DNA of 64,000 nt from Kocuria soli (GTDB lineage: Bacteria; Actinomycetota; Actinomycetes; Actinomycetales; Micrococcaceae), in the NCBI RefSeq assembly GCF_003797835.1, contig NZ_RKMF01000001.1, forward strand, positions 1 through 64,000. The letters are read 5' to 3'. Below the pieces are notes generated by a model that worked only from the letters and a program-made list of their open reading frames with translations, did not search any database and was not told the DNA's origin. Of this stretch, positions 16,366-24,944 are shown one piece after another (the first letter of the stretch is position 1; each line of letters starts with the position of its first letter). The position numbers and the translations under genes were made by a program.

Positions 16366-17868
16366 ATGCCCACTTCCGATCCGTTCACCACTCCCGAGGA
16401 CGCCACGAGTTCCCCGGTCACCGCGTCCCCGGCCGCCGCTCTTCGCTCGAGCCTGACCGTCGACCTCGCCGAGGTTGCCGCCCACCCGGATTCGCCTGTC
16501 ACCGCCGACTTCGCGGCCAACCCTGACCTCCGACGACTGTTGACCGCGGACGACGCGAGCGTGTGGACCATCGGCGGCCTGGGGCTCATCGGCTTCGGGC
16601 GGGCGGCGAACGTGGTGGTCACCGGGGACGACCGATTCACCGGCGCTCGCGCGTGGTGGGACGAACTCACGGCGGGTCTGAGCATCGTGGACCCGCTCTC
16701 CCGCTCGGCCACCGGCCCCGTGGCTTTCGGGGCCTTCGCCTTCGCGCGCACGTCCACCGCCGCCTCCGGGCTGGTCCTGCCGGAACTGGTGATCGGCCAC
16801 GACCACGACGGCGCTTGGGTCACCCTGGTCTCCACGGCGCCCGAGCTGACCATCGCCGACGTGGCGGAGGCCTGGAACCGGCTGGTCCCGACGGTCCTGC
16901 CCGCAGGCGCCCCCGAAGCCCTCGCCCCGGACGCGGACACGACCTCAGGACCGGGCTCAGACCCGGACTCACGCTCGGGCTCGAACCCCCACGCGGTCGA
17001 GGACGAGGCCGCAGCCCGGACATGGTGCGCTTCCGTGGAGGAGGGTGTCCAACTCATCCGGGACGGACAACTCGAGAAGCTGGTCCTGGCCCGCGCCGTG
17101 ACGGTGCAGGGTGACGGGCAGCCGTTGGACCTGACGCGGGCGCTGCGTCGTCTGGCCGCCGACTACGACACCTGCTGGACCTACTGCGTACGGATCGCCG
17201 ACCACGAGGACCGGCACGCCGACACACTCTTCGGCGCCACCCCGGAGCGCCTGGTCCGCGTCCTGGACGGCACGTTGCACGCCCGTGTCCTGGCCGGGAC
17301 CCTGGACCGCGCCTCGGCCCCCGAGGGGATCCCGGGATCGGAGTGGGCCCGGCGCAACCTCTTCGAGGACCCCAAGCAGAGGGCCGAGCACGAGTTCGCG
17401 ATCGGTTCCCTCCTGGGCTCCGTGGCCGCCTACACGGAGGAGGTGGAATCCTCCACGGACCCGTTCGTGCTGGAGCTGCCCAACGTGTGGCACCTGGCCT
17501 CGGACGTCTCGGCCGATCTCACCCCGGGCCCGGACGGCACCGTGCCCTCGGCCTTGGAACTGGTGGAAGCCGTCCATCCCACCGCCGCCGTGTGCGGCAC
17601 GCCGACCCACGAGGCGGCCGAGGCCATCGCCCGCCTGGAGGGTCTGGACCGGGGCCTCTACGCGGGACCCGTCGGTTGGCTGGACTCCCGCCACAACGGG
17701 GACTTCGGCATCGCCCTGCGCGGAGGGGTCCGACGCACCGAGGACACGGCCCAGGTCTACGCGGGCTGCGGCGTCGTCGAAGCATCCGTTCCCGCGGAGG
17801 AACTGGCCGAGACTCGAGCCAAACTGCGCCCGGTACTCAACGCCTTGGGCGTCACGCCACGATCCTGA
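16366..17868 (+). CDS. menF: isochorismate synthase MenF
   Basis: 500 residues from ATG 16366, which follows a TACACT -10 element by 7 bases (leaderless). The first about 200 residues are the variable N-terminal half. The chorismate-binding domain runs from about 215 to the end, with KLVLARAVTVQG, FGATPERLVRV, ARVLAGTLDRA, HEFAIGSLLG, HLASDVSADLTPG, HPTAAVCGTPTHEA and YAGPVGWLDSRHNGDFGIALRGG. It converts chorismate to isochorismate, the entry to menaquinone; a siderophore role is possible for the family, but no siderophore genes are near. A short Ser/Pro/Asp-rich insert lies near 185-215. It is divergent from menG across the repeat array. Confidence 0.92.
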   Translation: MPTSDPFTTPEDATSSPVTASPAAALRSSLTVDLAEVAAHPDSPVTADFAANPDLRRLLTADDASVWTIGGLGLIGFGRAANVVVTGDDRFTGARAWWDELTAGLSIVDPLSRSATGPVAFGAFAFARTSTAASGLVLPELVIGHDHDGAWVTLVSTAPELTIADVAEAWNRLVPTVLPAGAPEALAPDADTTSGPGSDPDSRSGSNPHAVEDEAAARTWCASVEEGVQLIRDGQLEKLVLARAVTVQGDGQPLDLTRALRRLAADYDTCWTYCVRIADHEDRHADTLFGATPERLVRVLDGTLHARVLAGTLDRASAPEGIPGSEWARRNLFEDPKQRAEHEFAIGSLLGSVAAYTEEVESSTDPFVLELPNVWHLASDVSADLTPGPDGTVPSALELVEAVHPTAAVCGTPTHEAAEAIARLEGLDRGLYAGPVGWLDSRHNGDFGIALRGGVRRTEDTAQVYAGCGVVEASVPAEELAETRAKLRPVLNALGVTPRS

Positions 17869-18090
17869 CGTGGGAGAACCGCCGTCACGCGGAAGTCACA
17901 GTCGCCCCGCGACATCCGCGTAACGGCACGGCGCGTACCATTAACGCGATCGTTGTACCGCTTGACCACCACGACGGGCCCCACGCCCGAGGTCGTTCGG
18001 GCGACGACCCCCTCCGGCAGGCGCTCCCGCCCGGCGCGCCCCGGCCCGGGCCTGTCCCTTGCCCACACCACACCGATCTTGAGGTATCCC

Positions 18091-18870
18091 ATGAGAACCC
18101 GCCACTCCTCCACCCTGTTCGCGGCAGCGGGGGCCACCGCCCTGGTCCTGGCCGGCTGCACCTCCACGACCGGGGAAGCCCAGTCCGAGTCCGGGGTCCC
18201 CCTGGTCGAGGAAGGCGCCCTGACCGTGTGCGCCAACACCCCGTACCAGCCGTTCGAGTTCGAACGCGACGGCGAGGTCGTCGGCTTCGACATGGATCTC
18301 GCCGACGAGATCGCGGCCGACCTGGGTGTGGAGAAGAAGGTCATCCAGACGGGTTTCGAGGGCATCGAGTCCGGCGCGGACCTGTCCACCAACAAGTGCG
18401 ACGTCGCGATCTCCGGTATCACCATCACGGACGCCCGTAAGTCGGCCATGAGCTTCTCCGAGCCGTACTTCGACGACGAACTGGGCCTCTTGGTCCCCAA
18501 GGATTCGGACATCAAGTCCTTCGACGACATCGGCGACTCCACCGTGGCCGTGCAGCAGGCGACCACGGGCCAGACCTACGCCGAGGGCAACGACCTGAAC
18601 TTCGAGCAGCAGGAGGACGTCGAACTCATGCTGCAGAAGCTCGAGACCGGTGGCGTGGACGCCGTCGTCGGCAATGTCTCCGTACTGGGCACCCGTGCCG
18701 CCGACAACCCCGACCTGGAGCTCGTCGACCAGCAGTCCAACGGCGAACAGCTGGGTGTGGGGGTGCGCACGGACAACACCCAGATGCTCGACGCCGTGAA
18801 CTCCACGATCGAGCGCGTCAACGAGGACGGCACGATGGAGACCATGCGCAAGGAGTGGATGGGCCTGTGA
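18091..18870 (+). CDS. amino-acid ABC transporter substrate-binding lipoprotein 1
   Basis: 259 residues. The type II signal peptide has lipobox LAGC (Cys near 23), then a TSTTGEAQ linker. The SBP_bac_3 fold starts with GALTVCANTPYQPFEFERDG, then GFDMDLADEIAADLGV and SFSEPYFDDELGLLVPK. These are classic marks of polar/basic amino-acid binding proteins. GAGGTATCCC precedes the ATG. The next gene is a paralogue whose GTG overlaps this stop, so the pair is translationally coupled. The 222-base upstream gap (17869-18090) holds no gene; it contains a GCGTACCATTAACGC stretch that may belong to the promoter. Confidence 0.9.
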   Translation: MRTRHSSTLFAAAGATALVLAGCTSTTGEAQSESGVPLVEEGALTVCANTPYQPFEFERDGEVVGFDMDLADEIAADLGVEKKVIQTGFEGIESGADLSTNKCDVAISGITITDARKSAMSFSEPYFDDELGLLVPKDSDIKSFDDIGDSTVAVQQATTGQTYAEGNDLNFEQQEDVELMLQKLETGGVDAVVGNVSVLGTRAADNPDLELVDQQSNGEQLGVGVRTDNTQMLDAVNSTIERVNEDGTMETMRKEWMGL

Positions 18871-19655
18871 ACGCGATCAATTCCCGCGTGTTCCTCGGTG
18901 CCGCCGCGACCGGCATGCTGATCCTCACGGGCTGCACCTCCACCACCGGTGATGGCGAGGACGGCTCACTGCAGACCATCAACGAAGGCCAGCTCACGGT
19001 CTGCTCGGAGTCCAACTACCCCCCGTTCGAGTCCGAGAAGGACGGCGAGATGGTGGGCCTGGACATGGACCTGGCAGCGGAGATCGCCAAGGACAACGAC
19101 CTCGAGGTGCACAACGTGACCCTGCCGTTCGAGACCATGGTCTCCGGCGCAGCACTGGACACGCAGCAGTGCGACATCGTCACGTCGGCCCTGACGATCA
19201 CCGACGAGCGCAAGTCCGTCATGGACTTCTCCGAGCCGTACTTCGACAACCAGCTCGGCCTGGTGGTCAAGAAGGGTTCGGACATCGAATCCGTCCAGGA
19301 CGCGATCGACTCCGAGGCCCGCGTGGGCGTCATGCAGCAGACCACCGGGGATTCCAAGGCCAAGGAACTGGGCCTGAACTCGGTGCAGTTCGAGGACGTC
19401 CTGATGTTCCAGGACCTCGAATCCGGCGGCGTGGACGCCGTGCTGGACGACCTGGTCCCGATCGCCCAGCACTCCGAGGAGTACCCGGACTTCGTGGTGG
19501 TCGAGGAGGTTCCAGCCGACGACCAGTTCGGAGTGGCCGTTCGCAAGGGTGACACCGCGATGCTCGAGGCCGTGAACTCGACGATCGAGCGGGTCAAGGA
19601 GGACGGGACCATGGACGAGATCACCGAGAAGTGGATCCCGGTCAACGACCAGTGA
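18867..19655 (+). CDS. amino-acid ABC transporter substrate-binding lipoprotein 2
   Basis: 262 residues from GTG 18867 (GTGA overlap with the preceding stop). Lipobox LTGC follows a short hydrophobic signal, then the same TSTTGDGE linker style. The fold repeats that of the upstream paralogue: GQLTVCSESNYPPFESEKDG, GLDMDLAAEIAKDNDLEV, DFSEPYFDNQLGLVVKKG, and near the end AVNSTIERVKEDGTMDEITE. The tandem pair clearly arose by duplication, and side chains around the pocket (YQPFEFE versus YPPFESE) differ. Two different ligands feeding one permease is therefore plausible (inference). The 116-base gap that follows carries a hairpin. Confidence 0.9.
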   Translation: MNAINSRVFLGAAATGMLILTGCTSTTGDGEDGSLQTINEGQLTVCSESNYPPFESEKDGEMVGLDMDLAAEIAKDNDLEVHNVTLPFETMVSGAALDTQQCDIVTSALTITDERKSVMDFSEPYFDNQLGLVVKKGSDIESVQDAIDSEARVGVMQQTTGDSKAKELGLNSVQFEDVLMFQDLESGGVDAVLDDLVPIAQHSEEYPDFVVVEEVPADDQFGVAVRKGDTAMLEAVNSTIERVKEDGTMDEITEKWIPVNDQ

Positions 19656-19665
19656 TGACTGCCTC

Positions 19666-19705
19666 GTGTGGCGTCCACGCCCATCTGCCGCCGTGGACGC
19701 CACAC
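19666..19705 (+). terminator. intercistronic hairpin after the binding-protein pair
   Basis: GTGTGGCGTCCACG (19666-19679) pairs perfectly with 19692-19705 across a 12-base loop. There is no U-tract. Within an importer operon such hairpins commonly attenuate read-through or protect the upstream mRNA, giving more binding protein than permease. That role is inferred. Confidence 0.6.
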
Positions 19706-19771
19706 TGGCAAGGGCACCATCCGTAAGCAGCAAGTGCCGGCAAGAGCCGCAAGAGAAGGAAACCATCCGAC

Positions 19772-20569
19772 ATGGCTATGACCGCCCGCAAGAGGGCCCA
19801 GATCTCACGGGGAGTCCAGTACGGACTGCTGGCCGTGATCGTGGTGGCCCTGGTGTTCATCGCGGACTGGAACACCCTGATCTCGCGCGCCCTCAACCCG
19901 TCCGTGATGGCCCAGCAGTTCCCGGAAATCATCACGGTGGCGCTCAAGAACACGCTCATCTACACGGCCTTGGGCTTTGCCGCCGGCATGTCCGGCGGCA
20001 TCCTGCTGGCCCTCATGCGCCTGTCCTCGGTGGCCCCCTACCGGTGGATCGCGACGCTCTACATCGAACTCTTCCGCGGGGTCCCGGCCCTGTTGGTCTT
20101 CCTGGCACTGGGCTTCGGTGTCCCCCTGGCCTTCCAGGTGCGGTTCAACAACCTGGTCACCGTCATGCTGGCCCTCGGGTTGGTCTCGGCGGCCTACATC
20201 GCCGAGTCCCTGCGCGCCGGCCTGCAGGCGGTGCCGAAGGGGCAGTATGAGGCCGCTCGTTCCCTCGGCATGACCCACGCCCGCGCGATGTTCACGATCA
20301 TCATTCCCCAGGCCCTGCGCATCGTCCTGCCGCCGCTGACCAACGAAGTCATCCTGCTGGCCAAGGACTCCTCGCTGGTCTACCTGCTGGGCATGACCGT
20401 TTCCCAGTACGAGCTGACCAAGTTCGGTCGAGAGGCGATCTCCGGCACGGGTGCCGGCCTCACCCCGTTGGTCCTGGCCGGTGTCTGCTACCTGATCATC
20501 ACCATTCCGTTGGGCCTGCTGGCCCGGTACTTCGAGCAGCGCGCCGACGCCCGCTCGGCACGCAAGTAG
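19772..20569 (+). CDS. amino-acid ABC transporter permease
   Basis: 265 residues with about six hydrophobic segments and the HisMQ-type permease pattern. FPEIITVALKNTLIYTALGFAAG begins the core. ELFRGVPALLVFLALGFG is the family's RGTP-like motif. The EAA loop is ESLRAGLQAVPKGQYEAARSLGMT near 150-172, the contact site for the ATPase. AGAGAAGGA precedes the ATG. A single permease implies a homodimeric channel. It lies 9 bases before the ATPase gene. Confidence 0.92.
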   Translation: MAMTARKRAQISRGVQYGLLAVIVVALVFIADWNTLISRALNPSVMAQQFPEIITVALKNTLIYTALGFAAGMSGGILLALMRLSSVAPYRWIATLYIELFRGVPALLVFLALGFGVPLAFQVRFNNLVTVMLALGLVSAAYIAESLRAGLQAVPKGQYEAARSLGMTHARAMFTIIIPQALRIVLPPLTNEVILLAKDSSLVYLLGMTVSQYELTKFGREAISGTGAGLTPLVLAGVCYLIITIPLGLLARYFEQRADARSARK

Positions 20570-20578
20570 GAGCAAGCC

Positions 20579-21391
20579 GTGATCAAGTCGACTTCCACCT
20601 CCACCTCGGCCGCGCCGGTCGGTGAGGCGCACCCCGCCTCCGTCACGATCGACGGACTCCACAAGTCCTATGGCTCGCTGGACGTCCTCAAGGGGATCTC
20701 GCTCGACGTCGCCCCCGGCGAGGTCGTGTGCCTGATCGGCCCGTCGGGTTCCGGCAAGTCCACGCTGCTGCGTTGTGTCAACCTCTTGGAGACGCCGCAG
20801 AAGGGCGTGATCCGGGTCGGCGATGTCGAGGTGACGGATCCCGATGTCGACATCGACGCCGTGCGCCGCCGCGTGGGCATGGTCTTCCAACAGTTCAACC
20901 TGTTCCCCAACATGTCTGTGCTGAGCAACCTGACCATTGCCCAGCGCAAGGTGTTGGGCCGCTCCGATGCAGAGGCCAAGAAGGTCGCCCTGCACAACCT
21001 GGAACGCGTGGGACTCTCGGACAAGGCAGACAACGCGCCGGGGCAGCTTTCGGGTGGACAGCAGCAGCGCGTGGCGATCGCGCGTTCCCTGTCCATGGAC
21101 CCGGAGCTCATGCTCTTCGACGAGCCGACCTCCGCCCTGGACCCGGAGACCGTGGGTGACGTCCTGGCGATCATGCGCGATCTGGCCAGGGAGGGCATGA
21201 CCATGCTGGTGGTCACCCACGAGATGAGCTTTGCCCGCGACGTGGCCGATCGGGTCGCGTTCATGGACGGCGGAGTCGTGGTGGAAGAGGGCCCTGCCCA
21301 GGAGGTCATCGGCGCGCCGCAGCACGAACGTACCAAGACCTTCCTGTCCCGCGTGCTGAACCCGACCGCCGTCGATCACCCCGAGAGCTGA
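20579..21391 (+). CDS. amino-acid ABC transporter ATP-binding protein (GlnQ type)
   Basis: 270 residues from a GTG with TAGGAG upstream. Walker A is GPSGSGKST near 56. The Q-loop segment [15 protein letters not shown] is typical of polar amino-acid importers. The signature is [13 protein letters not shown] and Walker B is [14 protein letters not shown], followed by a switch His in [15 protein letters not shown]. An N-terminal Ser/Thr-rich extension of about 20 residues precedes the domain. It completes the importer of two binding proteins, permease and ATPase. No clear terminator follows; the next gene is 198 bases on. Confidence 0.93.
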   Translation: MIKSTSTSTSAAPVGEAHPASVTIDGLHKSYGSLDVLKGISLDVAPGEVVCLIGPSGSGKSTLLRCVNLLETPQKGVIRVGDVEVTDPDVDIDAVRRRVGMVFQQFNLFPNMSVLSNLTIAQRKVLGRSDAEAKKVALHNLERVGLSDKADNAPGQLSGGQQQRVAIARSLSMDPELMLFDEPTSALDPETVGDVLAIMRDLAREGMTMLVVTHEMSFARDVADRVAFMDGGVVVEEGPAQEVIGAPQHERTKTFLSRVLNPTAVDHPES

Positions 21392-21449
21392 CCCGGCACA
21401 GCTTCCAGTGGTGTGTGCCCAACCCGCACCGCAGAAGACCGCCAAACCT

Positions 21450-21480
21450 ATGAATCACCCGCAACCTATAGGTGATTCAT
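21450..21480. promoter_or_regulatory. 10-bp perfect inverted repeat, operator candidate for the MFS gene
   Basis: ATGAATCACC (21450-21459) and GGTGATTCAT (21471-21480) are exact inverted copies with an 11-base spacer, so half-sites are two helical turns apart. AACCTAT occurs twice beside them, at 21445 and 21463. The dyad lies about 110 bases before the MFS start, a place and size suited to a dimeric repressor. Confidence 0.55.
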
Positions 21481-21589
21481 GCCTAATCGTACCCTGGCGA
21501 ATGACCGGGCGTTCCCCCAATATGAGCTGAATCACATCCCTGTCACGATCGAGAGCACCCCTCCTGCTGATCGAAAGGACCTGGCAGAG

Positions 21590-22975
21590 ATGTCCACCAT
21601 CAATACCCTCGTGACAGAGGACCGCCGGTTGGAGATGAAAACCGCGGTATGGGTCGCGACGATCGCGTGCCTCGCGCTGATCTTCGACGGCTTTGACCTC
21701 GTCGTCTACGGCACCGTGATGCCGACCCTGCTCAACGACCCGTCCCAGATCGGTCAGCTGACCCCCAGCACGGCCGGGACCCTGGGGTCCCTTGCCCTGA
21801 TCGGCGTGCTGCTGGGCTCCTTCGCCTCCGGGTTCATCGGTGACATTCTCGGGCGCAAGAAGATGCTGATGATCGGCATCGTCTGGTTCTCGATCGGCAT
21901 GGCCGTCACCGCGCTGACCGGCACGGTCTTCACCTTCGGTCTGATGCGTTTCGTCACCGGCCTGGGCCTGGGCCTGGTGATCGCCACGGCCGGCCCGACC
22001 ATCGCGGAGTTCGCACCCAAGGACAAGCGCGGACTGTTCAACGCCATCGTCTACTCGGGTGTCCCGGCGGGCGGCATGTTCGCCTCCCTGTGCGGCATCT
22101 CCCTGGGCGAGATGATCGGGTGGCGCGGCCTGTTCCTGATCGGGGCGACCCCGATCCTGTTCCTGGTCCCGTTGGCTGCCATGAAGTTGCCGGAGTCGCC
22201 CCGCTGGCTGCTCTCCCGCGGTCAGGAAGAACGCGCCATCGAGATCGCCCGGGAAACCGGCGTCCCGCTCGAGGACGAACTGGCCGTCCGCCGCGCCACC
22301 ACGGTGCCCAAGCGCACGGGTTACCTGGCCTTGTTCACCCGGGAGTTCGGCCTGGCCACCCTGTTGATGGCCACGATGTCCTTCGCCGGGCTCCTGCTGA
22401 CCTACGGCATGAACACCTGGCTGCCGCGGATCATGGAGTCCTACGGCTACGCGGACCAGAAGCTCTGGTTCCCGTTCGTGCTCAACGGTGCGGCCGTGGT
22501 CGGTGGCCTGATTGCCGCCCGCGCGGCGGACCGCAACGGCAAGCCGCAGAACATGATCGCCACGACCTTCGCGTTGGCTGCCATCTCGCTGGTCCTGATG
22601 ACGTTCCAGTTCCCGCTGAGCTTGTTGTTCCTGTTCATCGGTGTGGCCGGCATCGGCATCCTGGGCACCCAGGTGCTCGTCTACGGCTTCCAGTCGAACT
22701 ACTACACCTCCGAATCCCGCGGTGCCGGTGTGGCCGCCTGCGCCACCATCGGCCGGGCCGGCGGCGTGTTCGGCCCGCTGATCGGTGGGTGGCTCGTGGC
22801 GGCGGGGCTGGGTGCCACCGAACAGTTCTACGCCTTCGCGGCCGTGGCGCTGGTGGGCGCCGTGGTCACCTTCCTGGTCCCGCGCAAGCACAACACCTAC
22901 CTGATCGAACGCGAGGCGGACGCCCGCGCCAAGGAGCAGGTGGCCCGGGACAAGGAACGTCAGCCCGTGGCCTGA
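21590..22975 (+). CDS. MFS transporter, aromatic-acid:H+ symporter-like
   Basis: 461 residues from ATG 21590, with AAAGGAC upstream; the 37 codons before it are not transporter-like. Twelve membrane segments are visible. TM1 carries the AAHS-type DGFDLVVYGTVMPTLL, and loop 2-3 has the MFS motif GFIGDILGRKKMLM. TM4-5 is followed by PESPRWLLSRGQ. The second half contains RGAGVAACATIGRAGGVFGPLIGG. The Asp in the DGFD segment of TM1 is required in PcaK-type aromatic-acid carriers. Substrate is inferred only at the class level, since no aromatic catabolic gene is nearby. A perfect dyad lies upstream and a 58-bp palindrome ends the unit. Confidence 0.88.
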   Translation: MSTINTLVTEDRRLEMKTAVWVATIACLALIFDGFDLVVYGTVMPTLLNDPSQIGQLTPSTAGTLGSLALIGVLLGSFASGFIGDILGRKKMLMIGIVWFSIGMAVTALTGTVFTFGLMRFVTGLGLGLVIATAGPTIAEFAPKDKRGLFNAIVYSGVPAGGMFASLCGISLGEMIGWRGLFLIGATPILFLVPLAAMKLPESPRWLLSRGQEERAIEIARETGVPLEDELAVRRATTVPKRTGYLALFTREFGLATLLMATMSFAGLLLTYGMNTWLPRIMESYGYADQKLWFPFVLNGAAVVGGLIAARAADRNGKPQNMIATTFALAAISLVLMTFQFPLSLLFLFIGVAGIGILGTQVLVYGFQSNYYTSESRGAGVAACATIGRAGGVFGPLIGGWLVAAGLGATEQFYAFAAVALVGAVVTFLVPRKHNTYLIEREADARAKEQVARDKERQPVA

Positions 22976-23022
22976 GCGCCGCTGCTTCGAGTGTCACTGA
23001 GCTGAAATCAGCCGAGCCCGCT

Positions 23023-23080
23023 CGCACACGGTCCGGGGCTGGTTCGTCGACGTCGACGAACCAGCCCCGGACCGTGTGCG
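23023..23080. terminator. 58-bp perfect palindrome between converging MFS and menD genes
   Basis: The two 29-base arms (23023-23051 and 23052-23080) are exact reverse complements with no spacer; the centre reads TCGTCGAC/GTCGACGA. Folded as RNA it gives a stem of about 27 bp with a tetraloop. There is no U-tract. The position, 47 bases past one stop and 40 before the other, fits a bidirectional terminator. Confidence 0.8.
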
Positions 23081-23119
23081 TTCAGAAGCTGGGGCCGGAC
23101 CCCGGAAGACTGTGCGACC

Positions 23120-24850
23120 TCACAACTTCCCAATTTCTCCCGCGATCGCGGCGTGCAGATCCCGCAGGCTCTCCCGCGAGGCCGCCACGAGAATCACGGA
23201 AGTCCCCTTGACTGGCGCGGACAGCGCGTCACGCAACCCCGCAAGATCCGAGACCGCGGTGGCCGGGACCCCGTACGAAGCGCACAGGGCGCGGAGGTCG
23301 ACTTCGGGCCGTGTTCCGAAGAACCGTTCCACCGTGGCCGACCATGCCGGTTCCTCCCCGAGCGCTCCGTGCTCGAGGGTCGAGAAGATCCCCCCGCCGC
23401 GGTCGTCGAGCACCACGAGCTGGAAGTCGGGGCGGTGCTCCGCGGCCAGGTGCAGAAGTGATCCCGCATCGTGTAGGAAGGTCAGGTCCCCGAGCAGCAC
23501 GCGCACGGGCGAACCCGTTGCCAATGCGGCACCGGCTGCGGTCGCAATCGTCCCGTCGATGCCGGCCAGACCGCGGTTCGCCAGGACGGTGAGCGGGCCG
23601 CGCGCGGGCTCGGCCGCAAGGTCGAGGTCCCGCACGGGATTGGAGGAACCCGCCACCAGCACCGACGCATGACGGGCGGCGGTCCGCCAGACCTCCCGAG
23701 CCACCACGGGCCCGGGGAGGTGACCCGGTACGGTCCGCCGGGAGAGTTCGGCAGCGAGTGACTCCTCGGCACGAGCCGCCAGGTCCTGCCAGGCCGGCAA
23801 CCAATCCGCTCCGCCGGACCCGGTGAACTCCAGGACCTCGTCCGAGGTGCGCAGCACGGTCTCCCGACGACGGCCGTCGTCGTACCACGCCACCGGACGC
23901 GGCTGCCAGGCCGCGGTGTGCACGTCGGGGCGTGCCAGCAGGCGACCGACCGGCCTGGACAGGGTGGGGCGCCCCACGAGCAGGACGCGTTCGATGCCGG
24001 CCCCGAGCTCGGACTCCAGGAGGAGCCGGTACGGGCCCACCGCGTTGGGACCGTACCGGGCGTTCGAAGAGGGTTCGGCGAACAGCGGGAGGCCCAGGAA
24101 CTCGGCCAGTTCGGCCGCCGCGGGACCCGCGCCGTCGCCGGCCAGGACGACGCTCCGAGCGACTCTGGTGGGTGGTTTCGACGCGGCCCAGACACCGGAG
24201 GGGACGTCCACGGCGAAGGACGGCGTGGGGCCCGGACCGGAGCACCGGGACCTTTCGTCGGGTGCCGTCCGGGACTGGACGCCCTCCCCCAGCGGTGGTT
24301 GCAGCGGTTCCCGCAGGGCCACGTTGACGTGCACGGGGCCCGGTGGAGTTCCTCCGTCACCCGTGAGTGCGGCCACCACCGATTCGAATGCCCGAGCCAC
24401 CGCGGCCGTCGTCTCGCGCTCCCCCGACCCCGGTTCCACCACGACGTCGACGGCGGCCCGCACGTGATCCGAGAAGATCCCCGGCTGCCGCGTGGTCTGG
24501 TTGGCCCCCGTGCCCCGCAACTCCGGCGGCCGGTCGGCGGTGAGCAGAACCAGCGGCACCTCTGCGTGGTCTGCCTCCATCACGGCGGGCAGGAGATTGC
24601 CCACGGCGGTGCCCGACGTGGTGACGACGACGGCGGGCGCCCCCGTCGCGCGGGCAGCACCGAGTGCGTGGAATCCCGCCGAGCGTTCGTCGAGACGCAC
24701 GTGGGTCGCCAGGTCACCGCCGTCGCGGGAGGCAGCGGCGTACACGAACGGGGCCGACCGGGATCCGGGTGCGAAGAAGAACTGCCGGGCACCGGCACCG
24801 ACCAGTTGGTCGAGAACGGCGGCGGCGGTCAGGAGGGATTCGGTGCTCAC
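23120..24850 (-). CDS. menD: SEPHCHC synthase MenD
   Basis: 576 residues from GTG 24850, 6 bases after a TAGGGT element (leaderless). It is a ThDP enzyme with PGSRSAPFVYAAASRDG near 29, the glutamate-region DERSAGFHALGAARATGAPAVVVTTSGTAVGN, TADRPPELRGTGANQTTRQPGIF, and the ThDP/Mg motif around GDLTFLHDAGSLLHLA near 455. It joins isochorismate with 2-oxoglutarate-derived succinic semialdehyde, step two of the menaquinone route after MenF. The length matches actinobacterial MenD. It stands alone, ending at the 58-bp palindrome, with phoX upstream on the same strand 94 bases away. Confidence 0.95.
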   Translation of the reverse strand: MSTESLLTAAAVLDQLVGAGARQFFFAPGSRSAPFVYAAASRDGGDLATHVRLDERSAGFHALGAARATGAPAVVVTTSGTAVGNLLPAVMEADHAEVPLVLLTADRPPELRGTGANQTTRQPGIFSDHVRAAVDVVVEPGSGERETTAAVARAFESVVAALTGDGGTPPGPVHVNVALREPLQPPLGEGVQSRTAPDERSRCSGPGPTPSFAVDVPSGVWAASKPPTRVARSVVLAGDGAGPAAAELAEFLGLPLFAEPSSNARYGPNAVGPYRLLLESELGAGIERVLLVGRPTLSRPVGRLLARPDVHTAAWQPRPVAWYDDGRRRETVLRTSDEVLEFTGSGGADWLPAWQDLAARAEESLAAELSRRTVPGHLPGPVVAREVWRTAARHASVLVAGSSNPVRDLDLAAEPARGPLTVLANRGLAGIDGTIATAAGAALATGSPVRVLLGDLTFLHDAGSLLHLAAEHRPDFQLVVLDDRGGGIFSTLEHGALGEEPAWSATVERFFGTRPEVDLRALCASYGVPATAVSDLAGLRDALSAPVKGTSVILVAASRESLRDLHAAIAGEIGKL

Positions 24851-24944
24851 CGTCTCACCCTACTGACCGCCGCCGTTCTCACACGTTCCGACTTCTCAGC
24901 CCTCCCGGGCAGGGTATGGCCGATCAGGGCCGGACAATCGGGGC

